Part shown: in pieces, positions 23,069 to 35,466 of the stretch
Layout: the number at the start of each line of letters is the position of its first letter
Numbering within the stretch: position 1 is the stretch's first letter
Origin: Aphelocoma coerulescens
Lineage: Eukaryota; Chordata; Aves; Passeriformes; Corvidae
Length of the DNA stretch: 64,000 nucleotides
Assembly (NCBI RefSeq): GCF_041296385.1
Contig: NW_027183517.1
Span: 186,001-250,000, forward strand
Reading direction: 5' to 3'
Made by a program: the position numbers and the translations under genes
The notes under the pieces: generated by a model
What the model saw: only the letters and a program-made list of their open reading frames with translations
Database searches by the model: none
What the model was told of the DNA's origin: nothing

Positions 23069-24674
23069 ATGGCTTGGAGCTTTGCCGCTCTTCAGCGCGA
23101 ACACTGCACGCAGCCACAGGCTGCTGTGCACGGCTTTTCCTCAGCTCGACGTACAGTCATTGTCTTGCTGTTTCCCAGCGTCGAAAGTGTCCGTGTAGCT
23201 CTCGCTCAGCGAAATGCGTCAGGAGAGAAACACTTGCTGGATGAGCCTTTCGCTGGCCAAGACTTTCAACACAGCACCACCATTCGGGCAAGGAGGAGGA
23301 GAAAGGAAGACCACCTTTGCGTCCTGGCCCGTCCTTCTGTGCGAGACGCCTCTCCGCCTCTTCGCTCCCTGCAAGGCTGTAGTGTGCGCGCCGGCACGCG
23401 GAAGCGAGAGGGCAGGTGCAGAGAGCACCGCGATCTGACGGCGCCGTGCAGGCTGGAAAGGAAAGAGGGCTGCCACTGGAATGTGGTGCAAGTACAGGTT
23501 TGCACGCGTCGAGGGTAAGCTCTGGGTGAGCTTGTTGACCTAAAGCTGTTCTCTGTGCCAGACGTAGCCGAGAATCTTTCCGTTGAGATTCAGGCTACCG
23601 CGCAAACAGAATGTGGTGCTACCTAGCGCTGCGAGGGAAAGGGCATAGCCCAGGCGTGTTTCGGCAGAAGCAGCAGCACGGAGGGTTTCTCTGCCGGCAC
23701 CGCGGCTCCCTGTGCGAGAAGTAGACGACGGCTCGACTCCGGCAGAATGAAAGCGCGACACGGTACGAAGAGCGTAAGAATGAAGGCAGAGCACCGAGCT
23801 GCCGTGCGCCATCGCGCAGGCTGCAAGAGGAAGCGTGCCTGGCCACCGGCTCCTTTGCGGATTCACGTTAGCACTTGAAAACAGAAAGTTCCACTCGCAG
23901 CTACTGGTGCTGCTACCTCTTTCTCTTCCAGCTTTCCCTGGAAAGAACTGTGCCCAGGTTTAGGCTTCAACGCGCCGAGGTAACAGTGGCAGATGCGGCA
24001 GAGAATGGAAATACAGCGTGCAGCGGGCGGTTTCTGGTGCTTTACGGGAGGCAAGGGGAAAGTGCAGCGCAGCAGTGGCTTTTACTTCTGGAGCCTTTTG
24101 CTTTGGTAGCAGCAGCTGCTGCAAGTGGGCAACGGAGCTGCGAGAGTGCATCATGTGACGGCACATCTCTCTGAGAGAGGAGCTTTCGAGCCGCAGCGCG
24201 TTGCGCCCGGTTTCAAGGCTACTTGGAGGAGTGGGGGGTACTTGAAGAACGCCTTCTTTCTGGGCGCGTCCTTCTGGGTGTGCTCAAGCTGCATGGACTC
24301 GGCAGCACTGGAGGTGTAAGAACCTGTTTCTGGCCAGCTTGTGTGCTGGAGTGCAAGGGCTGCGCCTTCCTTTCTGAAGCAGCCCAGAGCATTCTCAGCG
24401 GAACCTGCTTGTGAAGCAGCTCTCGGCTGGACATTTGCGAGTCTCTCCACTGAAGTGCATGAAGCCGGTGCCCAGCTGCTTCGTCCTTCGCCTTCTGGGC
24501 TCTGGACAGAACTGAAGCGCAGCGATGGCTTGGAGCTTTGCCGCTCTTCAGCGTGAACACTGCACGCAGCCACAGGCTGGACATTTGCGAGTCGCTGCAC
24601 TGAAGTGCATGAAGCCGGTGCCCAGCTGCTTCGTCCTTCGCCTTCTGGGCTCTGGACAGAACTGAAGCGCAGCG
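23069..24674 (+). repeat. Unit 16, long, haplotype b, tail F, extra copy A
   Basis: 1,606 bp, without the offset 770 T seen in units 5, 10 and 28. The 150-bp pair spans 24429-24728. Confidence 0.96.
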
Positions 24675-26130
24675 ATGGCTTGGAGCTTTGCCGCTCTTCA
24701 GCGCGAACACTGCACGCAGCCACAGGCTGCTGTGCACGGCTTTTCCTCAGCTCGACGTACCGTCATTCTCTTGCTGTTTCCCAGCGTCGAAAGTGTCCGT
24801 GTAGCTCTCGCTCAGCGAAATGCGTCAGGAGAGAAACACTTGCTGGATGAGCCTTTCGCTGGCCAAGACTTTCAACACAGCACCACCATTCGGGCAAGGA
24901 GGAGGAGAAAGGAAGACCATCTTTGCGTCCTGGCCCGTCCTTCTGTGCGAGACGCCTCTCCGCCTCTTCGCTCCCTGCAAGGCTGTAGTGTGCGCGCCGG
25001 CACTCGGAAGCGAGAGGGCAGGTGCAGAGAGCACCGCGATCTGACGGCGCCGTGCAGGCTGGAAAGGAAAGAGGGCTGCCACTGGAATGTGGTGCAAGTA
25101 CAGGTTTGCACGCGTCGAGGGTAAGCTCTGGGTGAGCTTGTTGACCTAAAGCTGTTCTCTGTGCCAGACGTAGCCGAGAATCTTTCCGTTGAGATTCAGG
25201 CTACCGCGCAAACAGAATGTGGTGCTACCTAGCGCTGCGAGGGAAAGGGCATAGCCCAGGCGTGTTTCGGCAGAAGCAGCAGCACGGAGGGTTTCTCTGC
25301 CGGCACCGCGGCTCCCTGTGCGAGAAGTAGACGACGGCTCGACTCCGGCAGAATGAAAGCGCGACACGGTACGAAGAGCGTAAGAATGAAGGCAGAGCAC
25401 CGAGCTGCCGTGCGCCATCGCGCAGGCTGCAAGAGGAAGCGTGCCTGGCCACCGGCTCCTTTGCGGATTCACGTTAGCACTTGAAAACAGAAAGTTCCAC
25501 TCGCAGCTACTGGTGCTGCTACCTCTTTCTCTTCCAGCTTTCCCTGGAAAGAACTGTGCCCAGGTTTAGGCTTCAACGCGCCGAGGTAACAGTGGCAGAT
25601 GCGGCAGAGAATGGAAATACAGCGTGCAGCGGGCGGTTTCTGGTGCTTTACGGGAGGCAAGGGGAAAGTGCAGCGCAGCAGTGGCTTTTACTTCTGGAGC
25701 CTTTTGCTTTGGTAGCAGCAGCTGCTGCAAGTGGGCAACGGAGCTGCGAGAGTGCATCATGTGACGGCACATCTCTCTGAGAGAGGAGCTTTCGAGCCGC
25801 AGCGCGTTGCGCCCGGTTTCAAGGCTACTTGGAGGAGTGGGGGGTACTTGAAGAACGCCTTCTTTCTGGGCGCGCCCTACTGGGTGTGCTCAAGCTGCAT
25901 GGACTCGGCAGCACTGGAGGTGTAAGAACCTGTTTCTGGCCAGCTTGTGTGCTGGAGTGCAAGGGCTGCGCCTTCCTTTCTGAAGCAGCCCAGAGCATTC
26001 TCAGCGGAACCTGCTTGTGAAGCAGCTCTCGGCTGGACATTTGCGAGTCGCTGCACTGAAGTGCATGAAGCCGGTGCCCAGCTGCTTCGTCCTTCGCCTT
26101 CTGGGCTCTGGACAGAACTGAAGCGCAGCG
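24675..26130 (+). repeat. Unit 17, short, haplotype e, tail Y
   Basis: 1,456 bp. First e unit from the left. It has the 245T/329T pair of a and c but none of their private markers, so it may be closest to the ancestral short unit. Confidence 0.95.
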
Positions 26131-27736
26131 ATGGCTTGGAGCTTTGCCGCTCTTCAGCGCGAACACTGCACGCAGCCACAGGCTGCTGTGCACGGCTTTT
26201 CCTCAGCTCGACGTACAGTCATTGTCTTGCTGTTTCCCAGCGTCGAAAGTGTCCGTGTAGCTCTCGCTCAGCGAAATGCGTCAGGAGAGAAACACTTGCT
26301 GGATGAGCCTTTCGCTGGCCAAGACTTTCAACACAGCACCACCATTCGGGCAAGGAGGAGGAGAAAGGAAGACCACCTTTGCGTCCTGGCCCGTCCTTCT
26401 GTGCGAGACGCCTCTCCGCCTCTTCGCTCCCTGCAAGGCTGTAGTGTGCGCGCCGGCACGCGGAAGCGAGAGGGCAGGTGCAGAGAGCACCGCGATCTGA
26501 CGGCGCCGTGCAGGCTGGAAAGGAAAGAGGGCTGCCACTGGAATGTGGTGCAAGTACAGGTTTGCACGCGTCGAGGGTAAGCTCTGGGTGAGCTTGTTGA
26601 CCTAAAGCTGTTCTCTGTGCCAGACGTAGCCGAGAATCTTTCCGTTGAGATTCAGGCTACCGCGCAAACAGAATGTGGTGCTACCTAGCGCTGCGAGGGA
26701 AAGGGCATAGCCCAGGCGTGTTTCGGCAGAAGCAGCAGCACGGAGGGTTTCTCTGCCGGCACCGCGGCTCCCTGTGCGAGAAGTAGACGACGGCTCGACT
26801 CCGGCAGAATGAAAGCGCGACACGGTACGAAGAGCGTAAGAATGAAGGCAGAGCACCGAGCTGCCGTGCGCCATCGCGCAGGCTGCAAGAGGAAGCGTGC
26901 CTGGCCACCGGCTCCTTTGCGGATTCACGTTAGCACTTGAAAACAGAAAGTTCCACTCGCAGCTACTGGTGCTGCTACCTCTTTCTCTTCCAGCTTTCCC
27001 TGGAAAGAACTGTGCCCAGGTTTAGGCTTCAACGCGCCGAGGTAACAGTGGCAGATGCGGCAGAGAATGGAAATACAGCGTGCAGCGGGCGGTTTCTGGT
27101 GCTTTACGGGAGGCAAGGGGAAAGTGCAGCGCAGCAGTGGCTTTTACTTCTGGAGCCTTTTGCTTTGGTAGCAGCAGCTGCTGCAAGTGGGCAACGGAGC
27201 TGCGAGAGTGCATCATGTGACGGCACATCTCTCTGAGAGAGGAGCTTTCGAGCCGCAGCGCGTTGCGCCCGGTTTCAAGGCTACTTGGAGGAGTGGGGGG
27301 TACTTGAAGAACGCCTTCTTTCTGGGCGCGTCCTTCTGGGTGTGCTCAAGCTGCATGGACTCGGCAGCACTGGAGGTGTAAGAACCTGTTTCTGGCCAGC
27401 TTGTGTGCTGGAGTGCAAGGGCTGCGCCTTCCTTTCTGAAGCAGCCCAGAGCATTCTCAGCGGAACCTGCTTGTGAAGCAGCTCTCGGCTGGACATTTGC
27501 GAGTCTCTCCACTGAAGTGCATGAAGCCGGTGCCCAGCTGCTTCGTCCTTCGCCTTCTGGGCTCTGGACAGAACTGAAGCGCAGCGATGGCTTGGAGCTT
27601 TGCCGCTCTTCAGCGTGAACACTGCACGCAGCCACAGGCTGGACATTTGCGAGTCGCTGCACTGAAGTGCATGAAGCCGGTGCCCAGCTGCTTCGTCCTT
27701 CGCCTTCTGGGCTCTGGACAGAACTGAAGCGCAGCG
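26131..27736 (+). repeat. Unit 18, long, haplotype b, tail F, extra copy A
   Basis: 1,606 bp. Last unit of hexamer copy 1. Its extra copy is type A while the equivalent unit 24 has type B, so the 9,336-bp identity ends near 27504. The 150-bp pair spans 27491-27790. Confidence 0.96.
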
Positions 27737-29342
27737 ATGGCTTGGAGCTTTGCCGCTCTTCAGCGCGAACACTGCACGCAGCCACAGGCTGCTGTGCACG
27801 GCTTTTCCTCAGCTCGACGTACCGTCATTCTCTTGCTGTTTCCCAGCGTCGAAAGTGTCCGTGTAGCTCTCGCTCAGCGAAATGCGTCAGGAGAGAAACA
27901 CTTACTGGATGAGCCTTTCGCTGGCCAAGACTTTCAACACAGCACCACCATTCGGGCAAGGAGGAGGAGAAAGGAAGACCATCTTTGCGTCCTGGCCCGT
28001 CCTTCTGTGCGAGACGCCTCTCCGCCTCTTCGCTCCCTGCAAGGCTGTAGTGTGCGCGCCGGCACTCGGAAGTGAGAGGGCAGGTGCAGAGAGCACCGCG
28101 ATCTGACGGCGCCGTGCAGGCTGGAAAGGAAAGAGGGCTGCCACTGGAATGTGGTGCAAGTACAGGTTTGCACGCGTCGAGGGTAAGCTCTGGGTGAGCT
28201 TGTTGACCTAAAGCTGTTCTCTGTGCCAGACGTAGCCGAGAATCTTTCCGTTGAGATTCAGGCTACCGCGCAAACAGAATGTGGTGCTACCTAGCGCTGC
28301 GAGGGAAAGGGCATAGCCCAGGCGTGTTTCGGCAGAAGCAGCAGCACGGAGGGTTTCTCTGCCGGCACCGCGGCTCCCTGTGCGAGAAGTAGACGACGGC
28401 TCGACTCCGGCAGAATGAAAGCGCGACACGGTACGAAGAGCGTAAGAATGAAGGCAGAGCACCGAGCTGCCGTGCGCCATCGCGCAGGCTGCAAGAGGAA
28501 GCGTGCCTGGCCACCGGCTCCTTTGCGGATTCACGTTAGCACTTGAAAACAGAAAGTTCCACTCGCAGCTACTGGTGCTGCTACCTCTTTCTCTTCCAGC
28601 TTTCCCTGGAAAGAACTGTGCCCAGGTTTAGGCTTCAACGCGCCGAGGTAACAGTGGCAGATGCGGCAGAGAATGGAAATACAGCGTGCAGCGGGCGGTT
28701 TCTGGTGCTTTACGGGAGGCAAGGGGAAAGTGCAGCGCAGCAGTGGCTTTTACTTCTGGAGCCTTTTGCTTTGGTAGCAGCAGCTGCTGCAAGTGGGCAA
28801 CGGAGCTGCGAGAGTGCATCATGTGACGGCACATCTCTCTGAGAGAGGAGCTTTCGAGCCGCAGCGCGTTGCGCCCGGTTTCAAGGCTACTTGGAGGAGT
28901 GGGGGGTACTTGAAGAACGCCTTCTTTCTGGGCGCGTCCTTCTGGGTGTGCTCAAGCTGCATGGACTCGGCAGCACTGGAGGTGTAAGAACCTGTTTCTG
29001 GCCAGCTTGTGTGCTGGAGTGCAAGGGCTGCGCCTTCCTTTCTGAAGCAGCCCAGAGCATTCTCAGCGGAACCTGCTTGTGAAGCAGCTCTCGGCTGGAC
29101 ATTTGCGAGTCGCTGCACTGAAGTGCATGAAGCCGGTGCCCAGCTGCTTCGTCCTTCGCTTTCTGGGCTCTGGACAGAACTGAAGCGCAGCGATGGCTTG
29201 GAGCTTTGCCGCTCTTCAGCGTGAACACTGCACGCAGCCACAGGCTGGACATTTGCGAGTCGCTGCACTGAAGTGCATGAAGCCGGTGCCCAGCTGCTTC
29301 GTCCTTCGCCTTCTGGGCTCTGGACAGAACTGAAGCGCAGCG
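27737..29342 (+). repeat. Unit 19, long, haplotype c', tail F, extra copy B
   Basis: 1,606 bp. Duplicate of unit 13, including the T at 28073 that puts a TGA in the 149-codon frame. The 150-bp pair spans 29097-29396. Confidence 0.96.
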
Positions 29343-30948
29343 ATGGCTTGGAGCTTTGCCGCTCTTCAGCGCGAACACTGCACGCAGCCACAGGCTGCTG
29401 TGCACGGCTTTTCCTCAGCTCGACGTACCGTCATTCTCTTGCTGTTTCCCAGCGTCGAAAGTGTCCGTGTAGCTCTCGCTCAGCGAAATGCGTCAGGAGA
29501 GAAACACTTGCTGGATGAGCCTTTCGCTGGCCAAGACTTTCAACACAGCACCACCATTCGGGCAAGGAGGAGGAGAAAGGAAGACCACCTTTGCGTCCTG
29601 GCCCGTCCTTCTGTGCGAGACGCCTCTCCGCCTCTTCGCTCCCTGCAAGGCTGTAGTGTGCGCGCCGGCACGCGGAAGCGAGAGGGCAGGTGCAGAGAGC
29701 ACCGCGATCTGACGGCGCCGTGCAGGCTGGAAAGGAAAGAGGGCTGCCACTGGAATGTGGTGCAAGTACAGGTTTGCACGCGTCGAGGGTAAGCTCTGGG
29801 TGAGCTTGTTGACCTAAAGCTGTTCTCTGTGCCAGACGTAGCCGAGAATCTTTCCGTTGAGATTCAGGCTACCGCGCAAACAGAATGTGGTGCTACCTAG
29901 CGCTGCGAGGGAAAGGGCATAGCCCAGGCGTGTTTCGGCAGAAGCAGCAGCACGGAGGGTTTCTCTGCCGGCACCGCGGCTCCCTGTGCGAGAAGTAGAC
30001 GACGGCTCGACTCCGGCAGAATGAAAGCGCGACACGGTACGAAGAGCGTAAGAATGAAGGCAGAGCACCGAGCTGCCGTGCGCCATCGCGCAGGCTGCAA
30101 GAGGAAGCGTGCCTGGCCACCGGCTCCTTTGCGGATTCACGTTAGCACTTGAAAACAGAAAGTTCCACTCGCAGCTACTGGTGCTGCTACCTCTTTCTCT
30201 TCCAGCTTTCCCTGGAAAGAACTGTGCCCAGGTTTAGGCTTCAACGCGCCGAGGTAACAGTGGCAGATGCGGCAGAGAATGGAAATACAGCGTGCAGCGG
30301 GCGGTTTCTGGTGCTTTACGGGAGGCAAGGGGAAAGTGCAGCGCAGCAGTGGCTTTTACTTCTGGAGCCTTTTGCTTTGGTAGCAGCAGCTGCTGCAAGT
30401 GGGCAACGGAGCTGCGAGAGTGCATCATGTGACGGCACATCTCTCTGAGAGAGGAGCTTTCGAGCCGCAGCGCGTTGCGCCCGGTTTCAAGGCTACTTGG
30501 AGGAGTGGGGGGTACTTGAAGAACGCCTTCTTTCTGGGCGCGTCCTTCTGGGTGTGCTCAAGCTGCATGGACTCGGCAGCACTGGAGGTGTAAGAACCTG
30601 TTTCTGGCCAGCTTGTGTGCTGGAGTGCAAGGGCTGCGCCTTCCTTTCTGAAGCAGCCCAGAGCATTCTCAGCGGAACCTGCTTGTGAAGCAGCTCTCGG
30701 CTGGACATTTGCGAGTCTCTCCACTGAAGTGCATGAAGCCGGTGCCCAGCTGCTTCGTCCTTCGCCTTCTGGGCTCTGGACAGAACTGAAGCGCAGCGAT
30801 GGCTTGGAGCTTTGCCGCTCTTCAGCGTGAACACTGCACGCAGCCACAGGCTGGACATTTGCGAGTCGCTGCACTGAAGTGCATGAAGCCGGTGCCCAGC
30901 TGCTTCGTCCTTCGCCTTCTGGGCTCTGGACAGAACTGAAGCGCAGCG
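29343..30948 (+). repeat. Unit 20, long, haplotype d, tail F, extra copy A
   Basis: 1,606 bp. Duplicate of unit 14 in the hexamer. The 150-bp pair spans 30703-31002. Confidence 0.96.
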
Positions 30949-32404
30949 ATGGCTTGGAGCTTTGCCGCTCTTCAGCGCGAACACTGCACGCAGCCACAGG
31001 CTGCTGTGCACGGCTTTTCCTCAGCTCGACGTACCGTCATTCTCTTGCTGTTTCCCAGCGTCGAAAGTGTCCGTGTAGCTCTCGCTCAGCGAAATGCGTC
31101 AGGAGAGAAACACTTACTGGATGAGCCTTTCGCTGGCCAAGACTTTCAACACAGCACCACCATTCGGGCAAGGAGGAGGAGAAAGGAAGACCATCTTTGC
31201 GTCCTGGCCCGTCCTTCTGTGCGAGACGCCTCTCCGCCTCTTCGCTCCCTGCAAGGCTGTAGTGTGCGCGCCGGCACTCGGAAGCGAGAGGGCAGGTGCA
31301 GAGAGCACCGCGATCTGACGGCGCCGTGCAGGCTGGAAAGGAAAGAGCGCTGCCACTGGAATGTGGTGCAAGTACAGGTTTGCACGCGTCGAGGGTAAGC
31401 TCTGGGTGAGCTTGTTGACCTAAAGCTGTTCTCTGTGCCAGACGTAGCCGAGAATCTTTCCGTTGAGATTCAGGCTACCGCGCAAACAGAATGTGGTGCT
31501 ACCTAGCGCTGCGAGGGAAAGGGCATAGCCCAGGCGTGTTTCGGCAGAAGCAGCAGCACGGAGGGTTTCTCTGCCGGCACCGCGGCTCCCTGTGCGAGAA
31601 GTAGACGACAGCTCGACTCCGGCAGAATGAAAGCGCGACACGGTACGAAGAGCGTAAGAATGAAGGCAGAGCACCGAGCTGCCGTGCGCCATCGCGCAGG
31701 CTGCAAGAGGAAGCGTGCCTGGCCACCGGCTCCTTTGCGGATTCACGTTAGCACTTGAAAACAGAAAGTTCCACTCGCAGCTACTGGTGCTGCTACCTCT
31801 TTCTCTTCCAGCTTTCCCTGGAAAGAACTGTGCCCAGGTTTAGGCTTCAACGCGCCGAGGTAACAGTGGCAGATGCGGCAGAGAATGGAAATACAGCGTG
31901 CAGCGGGCGGTTTCTGGTGCTTTACGGGAGGCAAGGGGAAAGTGCAGCGCAGCAGTGGCTTTTACTTCTGGAGCCTTTTGCTTTGGTAGCAGCAGCTGCT
32001 GCAAGTGGGCAACGGAGCTGCGAGAGTGCATCATGTGACGGCACATCTCTCTGAGAGAGGAGCTTTCGAGCCGCAGCGCGTTGCGCCCGGTTTCAAGGCT
32101 ACTTGGAGGAGTGGGGGGTACTTGAAGAACGCCTTCTTTCTGGGCGCGCCCTACTGGGTGTGCTCAAGCTGCATGGACTCGGCAGCACTGGAGGTGTAAG
32201 AACCTGTTTCTGGCCAGCTTGTGTGCTGGAGTGCAAGGGCTGCGCCTTCCTTTCTGAAGCAGCCCAGAGCATTCTCAGCGGAACCTGCTTGTGAAGCAGC
32301 TCTCGGCTGGACATTTGCGAGTCGCTGCACTGAAGTGCATGAAGCCGGTGCCCAGCTGCTTCGTCCTTCGCCTTCTGGGCTCTGGACAGAACTGAAGCGC
32401 AGCG
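30949..32404 (+). repeat. Unit 21, short, haplotype c, tail Y
   Basis: 1,456 bp. Duplicate of unit 15, sharing the rare A at 31610 (offset 661). Confidence 0.96.
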
Positions 32405-34010
32405 ATGGCTTGGAGCTTTGCCGCTCTTCAGCGCGAACACTGCACGCAGCCACAGGCTGCTGTGCACGGCTTTTCCTCAGCTCGACGTACAGTCATTGTC
32501 TTGCTGTTTCCCAGCGTCGAAAGTGTCCGTGTAGCTCTCGCTCAGCGAAATGCGTCAGGAGAGAAACACTTGCTGGATGAGCCTTTCGCTGGCCAAGACT
32601 TTCAACACAGCACCACCATTCGGGCAAGGAGGAGGAGAAAGGAAGACCACCTTTGCGTCCTGGCCCGTCCTTCTGTGCGAGACGCCTCTCCGCCTCTTCG
32701 CTCCCTGCAAGGCTGTAGTGTGCGCGCCGGCACGCGGAAGCGAGAGGGCAGGTGCAGAGAGCACCGCGATCTGACGGCGCCGTGCAGGCTGGAAAGGAAA
32801 GAGGGCTGCCACTGGAATGTGGTGCAAGTACAGGTTTGCACGCGTCGAGGGTAAGCTCTGGGTGAGCTTGTTGACCTAAAGCTGTTCTCTGTGCCAGACG
32901 TAGCCGAGAATCTTTCCGTTGAGATTCAGGCTACCGCGCAAACAGAATGTGGTGCTACCTAGCGCTGCGAGGGAAAGGGCATAGCCCAGGCGTGTTTCGG
33001 CAGAAGCAGCAGCACGGAGGGTTTCTCTGCCGGCACCGCGGCTCCCTGTGCGAGAAGTAGACGACGGCTCGACTCCGGCAGAATGAAAGCGCGACACGGT
33101 ACGAAGAGCGTAAGAATGAAGGCAGAGCACCGAGCTGCCGTGCGCCATCGCGCAGGCTGCAAGAGGAAGCGTGCCTGGCCACCGGCTCCTTTGCGGATTC
33201 ACGTTAGCACTTGAAAACAGAAAGTTCCACTCGCAGCTACTGGTGCTGCTACCTCTTTCTCTTCCAGCTTTCCCTGGAAAGAACTGTGCCCAGGTTTAGG
33301 CTTCAACGCGCCGAGGTAACAGTGGCAGATGCGGCAGAGAATGGAAATACAGCGTGCAGCGGGCGGTTTCTGGTGCTTTACGGGAGGCAAGGGGAAAGTG
33401 CAGCGCAGCAGTGGCTTTTACTTCTGGAGCCTTTTGCTTTGGTAGCAGCAGCTGCTGCAAGTGGGCAACGGAGCTGCGAGAGTGCATCATGTGACGGCAC
33501 ATCTCTCTGAGAGAGGAGCTTTCGAGCCGCAGCGCGTTGCGCCCGGTTTCAAGGCTACTTGGAGGAGTGGGGGGTACTTGAAGAACGCCTTCTTTCTGGG
33601 CGCGTCCTTCTGGGTGTGCTCAAGCTGCATGGACTCGGCAGCACTGGAGGTGTAAGAACCTGTTTCTGGCCAGCTTGTGTGCTGGAGTGCAAGGGCTGCG
33701 CCTTCCTTTCTGAAGCAGCCCAGAGCATTCTCAGCGGAACCTGCTTGTGAAGCAGCTCTCGGCTGGACATTTGCGAGTCTCTCCACTGAAGTGCATGAAG
33801 CCGGTGCCCAGCTGCTTCGTCCTTCGCCTTCTGGGCTCTGGACAGAACTGAAGCGCAGCGATGGCTTGGAGCTTTGCCGCTCTTCAGCGTGAACACTGCA
33901 CGCAGCCACAGGCTGGACATTTGCGAGTCGCTGCACTGAAGTGCATGAAGCCGGTGCCCAGCTGCTTCGTCCTTCGCCTTCTGGGCTCTGGACAGAACTG
34001 AAGCGCAGCG
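32405..34010 (+). repeat. Unit 22, long, haplotype b, tail F, extra copy A
   Basis: 1,606 bp. Duplicate of unit 16. The 150-bp pair spans 33765-34064. Confidence 0.96.
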
Positions 34011-35466
34011 ATGGCTTGGAGCTTTGCCGCTCTTCAGCGCGAACACTGCACGCAGCCACAGGCTGCTGTGCACGGCTTTTCCTCAGCTCGACGTACCGTC
34101 ATTCTCTTGCTGTTTCCCAGCGTCGAAAGTGTCCGTGTAGCTCTCGCTCAGCGAAATGCGTCAGGAGAGAAACACTTGCTGGATGAGCCTTTCGCTGGCC
34201 AAGACTTTCAACACAGCACCACCATTCGGGCAAGGAGGAGGAGAAAGGAAGACCATCTTTGCGTCCTGGCCCGTCCTTCTGTGCGAGACGCCTCTCCGCC
34301 TCTTCGCTCCCTGCAAGGCTGTAGTGTGCGCGCCGGCACTCGGAAGCGAGAGGGCAGGTGCAGAGAGCACCGCGATCTGACGGCGCCGTGCAGGCTGGAA
34401 AGGAAAGAGGGCTGCCACTGGAATGTGGTGCAAGTACAGGTTTGCACGCGTCGAGGGTAAGCTCTGGGTGAGCTTGTTGACCTAAAGCTGTTCTCTGTGC
34501 CAGACGTAGCCGAGAATCTTTCCGTTGAGATTCAGGCTACCGCGCAAACAGAATGTGGTGCTACCTAGCGCTGCGAGGGAAAGGGCATAGCCCAGGCGTG
34601 TTTCGGCAGAAGCAGCAGCACGGAGGGTTTCTCTGCCGGCACCGCGGCTCCCTGTGCGAGAAGTAGACGACGGCTCGACTCCGGCAGAATGAAAGCGCGA
34701 CACGGTACGAAGAGCGTAAGAATGAAGGCAGAGCACCGAGCTGCCGTGCGCCATCGCGCAGGCTGCAAGAGGAAGCGTGCCTGGCCACCGGCTCCTTTGC
34801 GGATTCACGTTAGCACTTGAAAACAGAAAGTTCCACTCGCAGCTACTGGTGCTGCTACCTCTTTCTCTTCCAGCTTTCCCTGGAAAGAACTGTGCCCAGG
34901 TTTAGGCTTCAACGCGCCGAGGTAACAGTGGCAGATGCGGCAGAGAATGGAAATACAGCGTGCAGCGGGCGGTTTCTGGTGCTTTACGGGAGGCAAGGGG
35001 AAAGTGCAGCGCAGCAGTGGCTTTTACTTCTGGAGCCTTTTGCTTTGGTAGCAGCAGCTGCTGCAAGTGGGCAACGGAGCTGCGAGAGTGCATCATGTGA
35101 CGGCACATCTCTCTGAGAGAGGAGCTTTCGAGCCGCAGCGCGTTGCGCCCGGTTTCAAGGCTACTTGGAGGAGTGGGGGGTACTTGAAGAACGCCTTCTT
35201 TCTGGGCGCGCCCTACTGGGTGTGCTCAAGCTGCATGGACTCGGCAGCACTGGAGGTGTAAGAACCTGTTTCTGGCCAGCTTGTGTGCTGGAGTGCAAGG
35301 GCTGCGCCTTCCTTTCTGAAGCAGCCCAGAGCATTCTCAGCGGAACCTGCTTGTGAAGCAGCTCTCGGCTGGACATTTGCGAGTCGCTGCACTGAAGTGC
35401 ATGAAGCCGGTGCCCAGCTGCTTCGTCCTTCGCCTTCTGGGCTCTGGACAGAACTGAAGCGCAGCG
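34011..35466 (+). repeat. Unit 23, short, haplotype e, tail Y
   Basis: 1,456 bp. Duplicate of unit 17. It also begins the first S-L-L-L run (units 23-26), the pattern that dominates the right half. Confidence 0.96.

Larger units (their letters stand above)
18401..27736 (+). repeat. Higher-order repeat, hexamer copy 1 (9,336 bp)
   Basis: Units 13-18 in the order c'B, dA, cS, bA, eS, bA. The order, the lengths and two rare private variants (T at 18737, A at 22274) all recur exactly 9,336 bp downstream. Marker identity at this period extends left into unit 12, to just after offset 93 (about 16889). Confidence 0.93.
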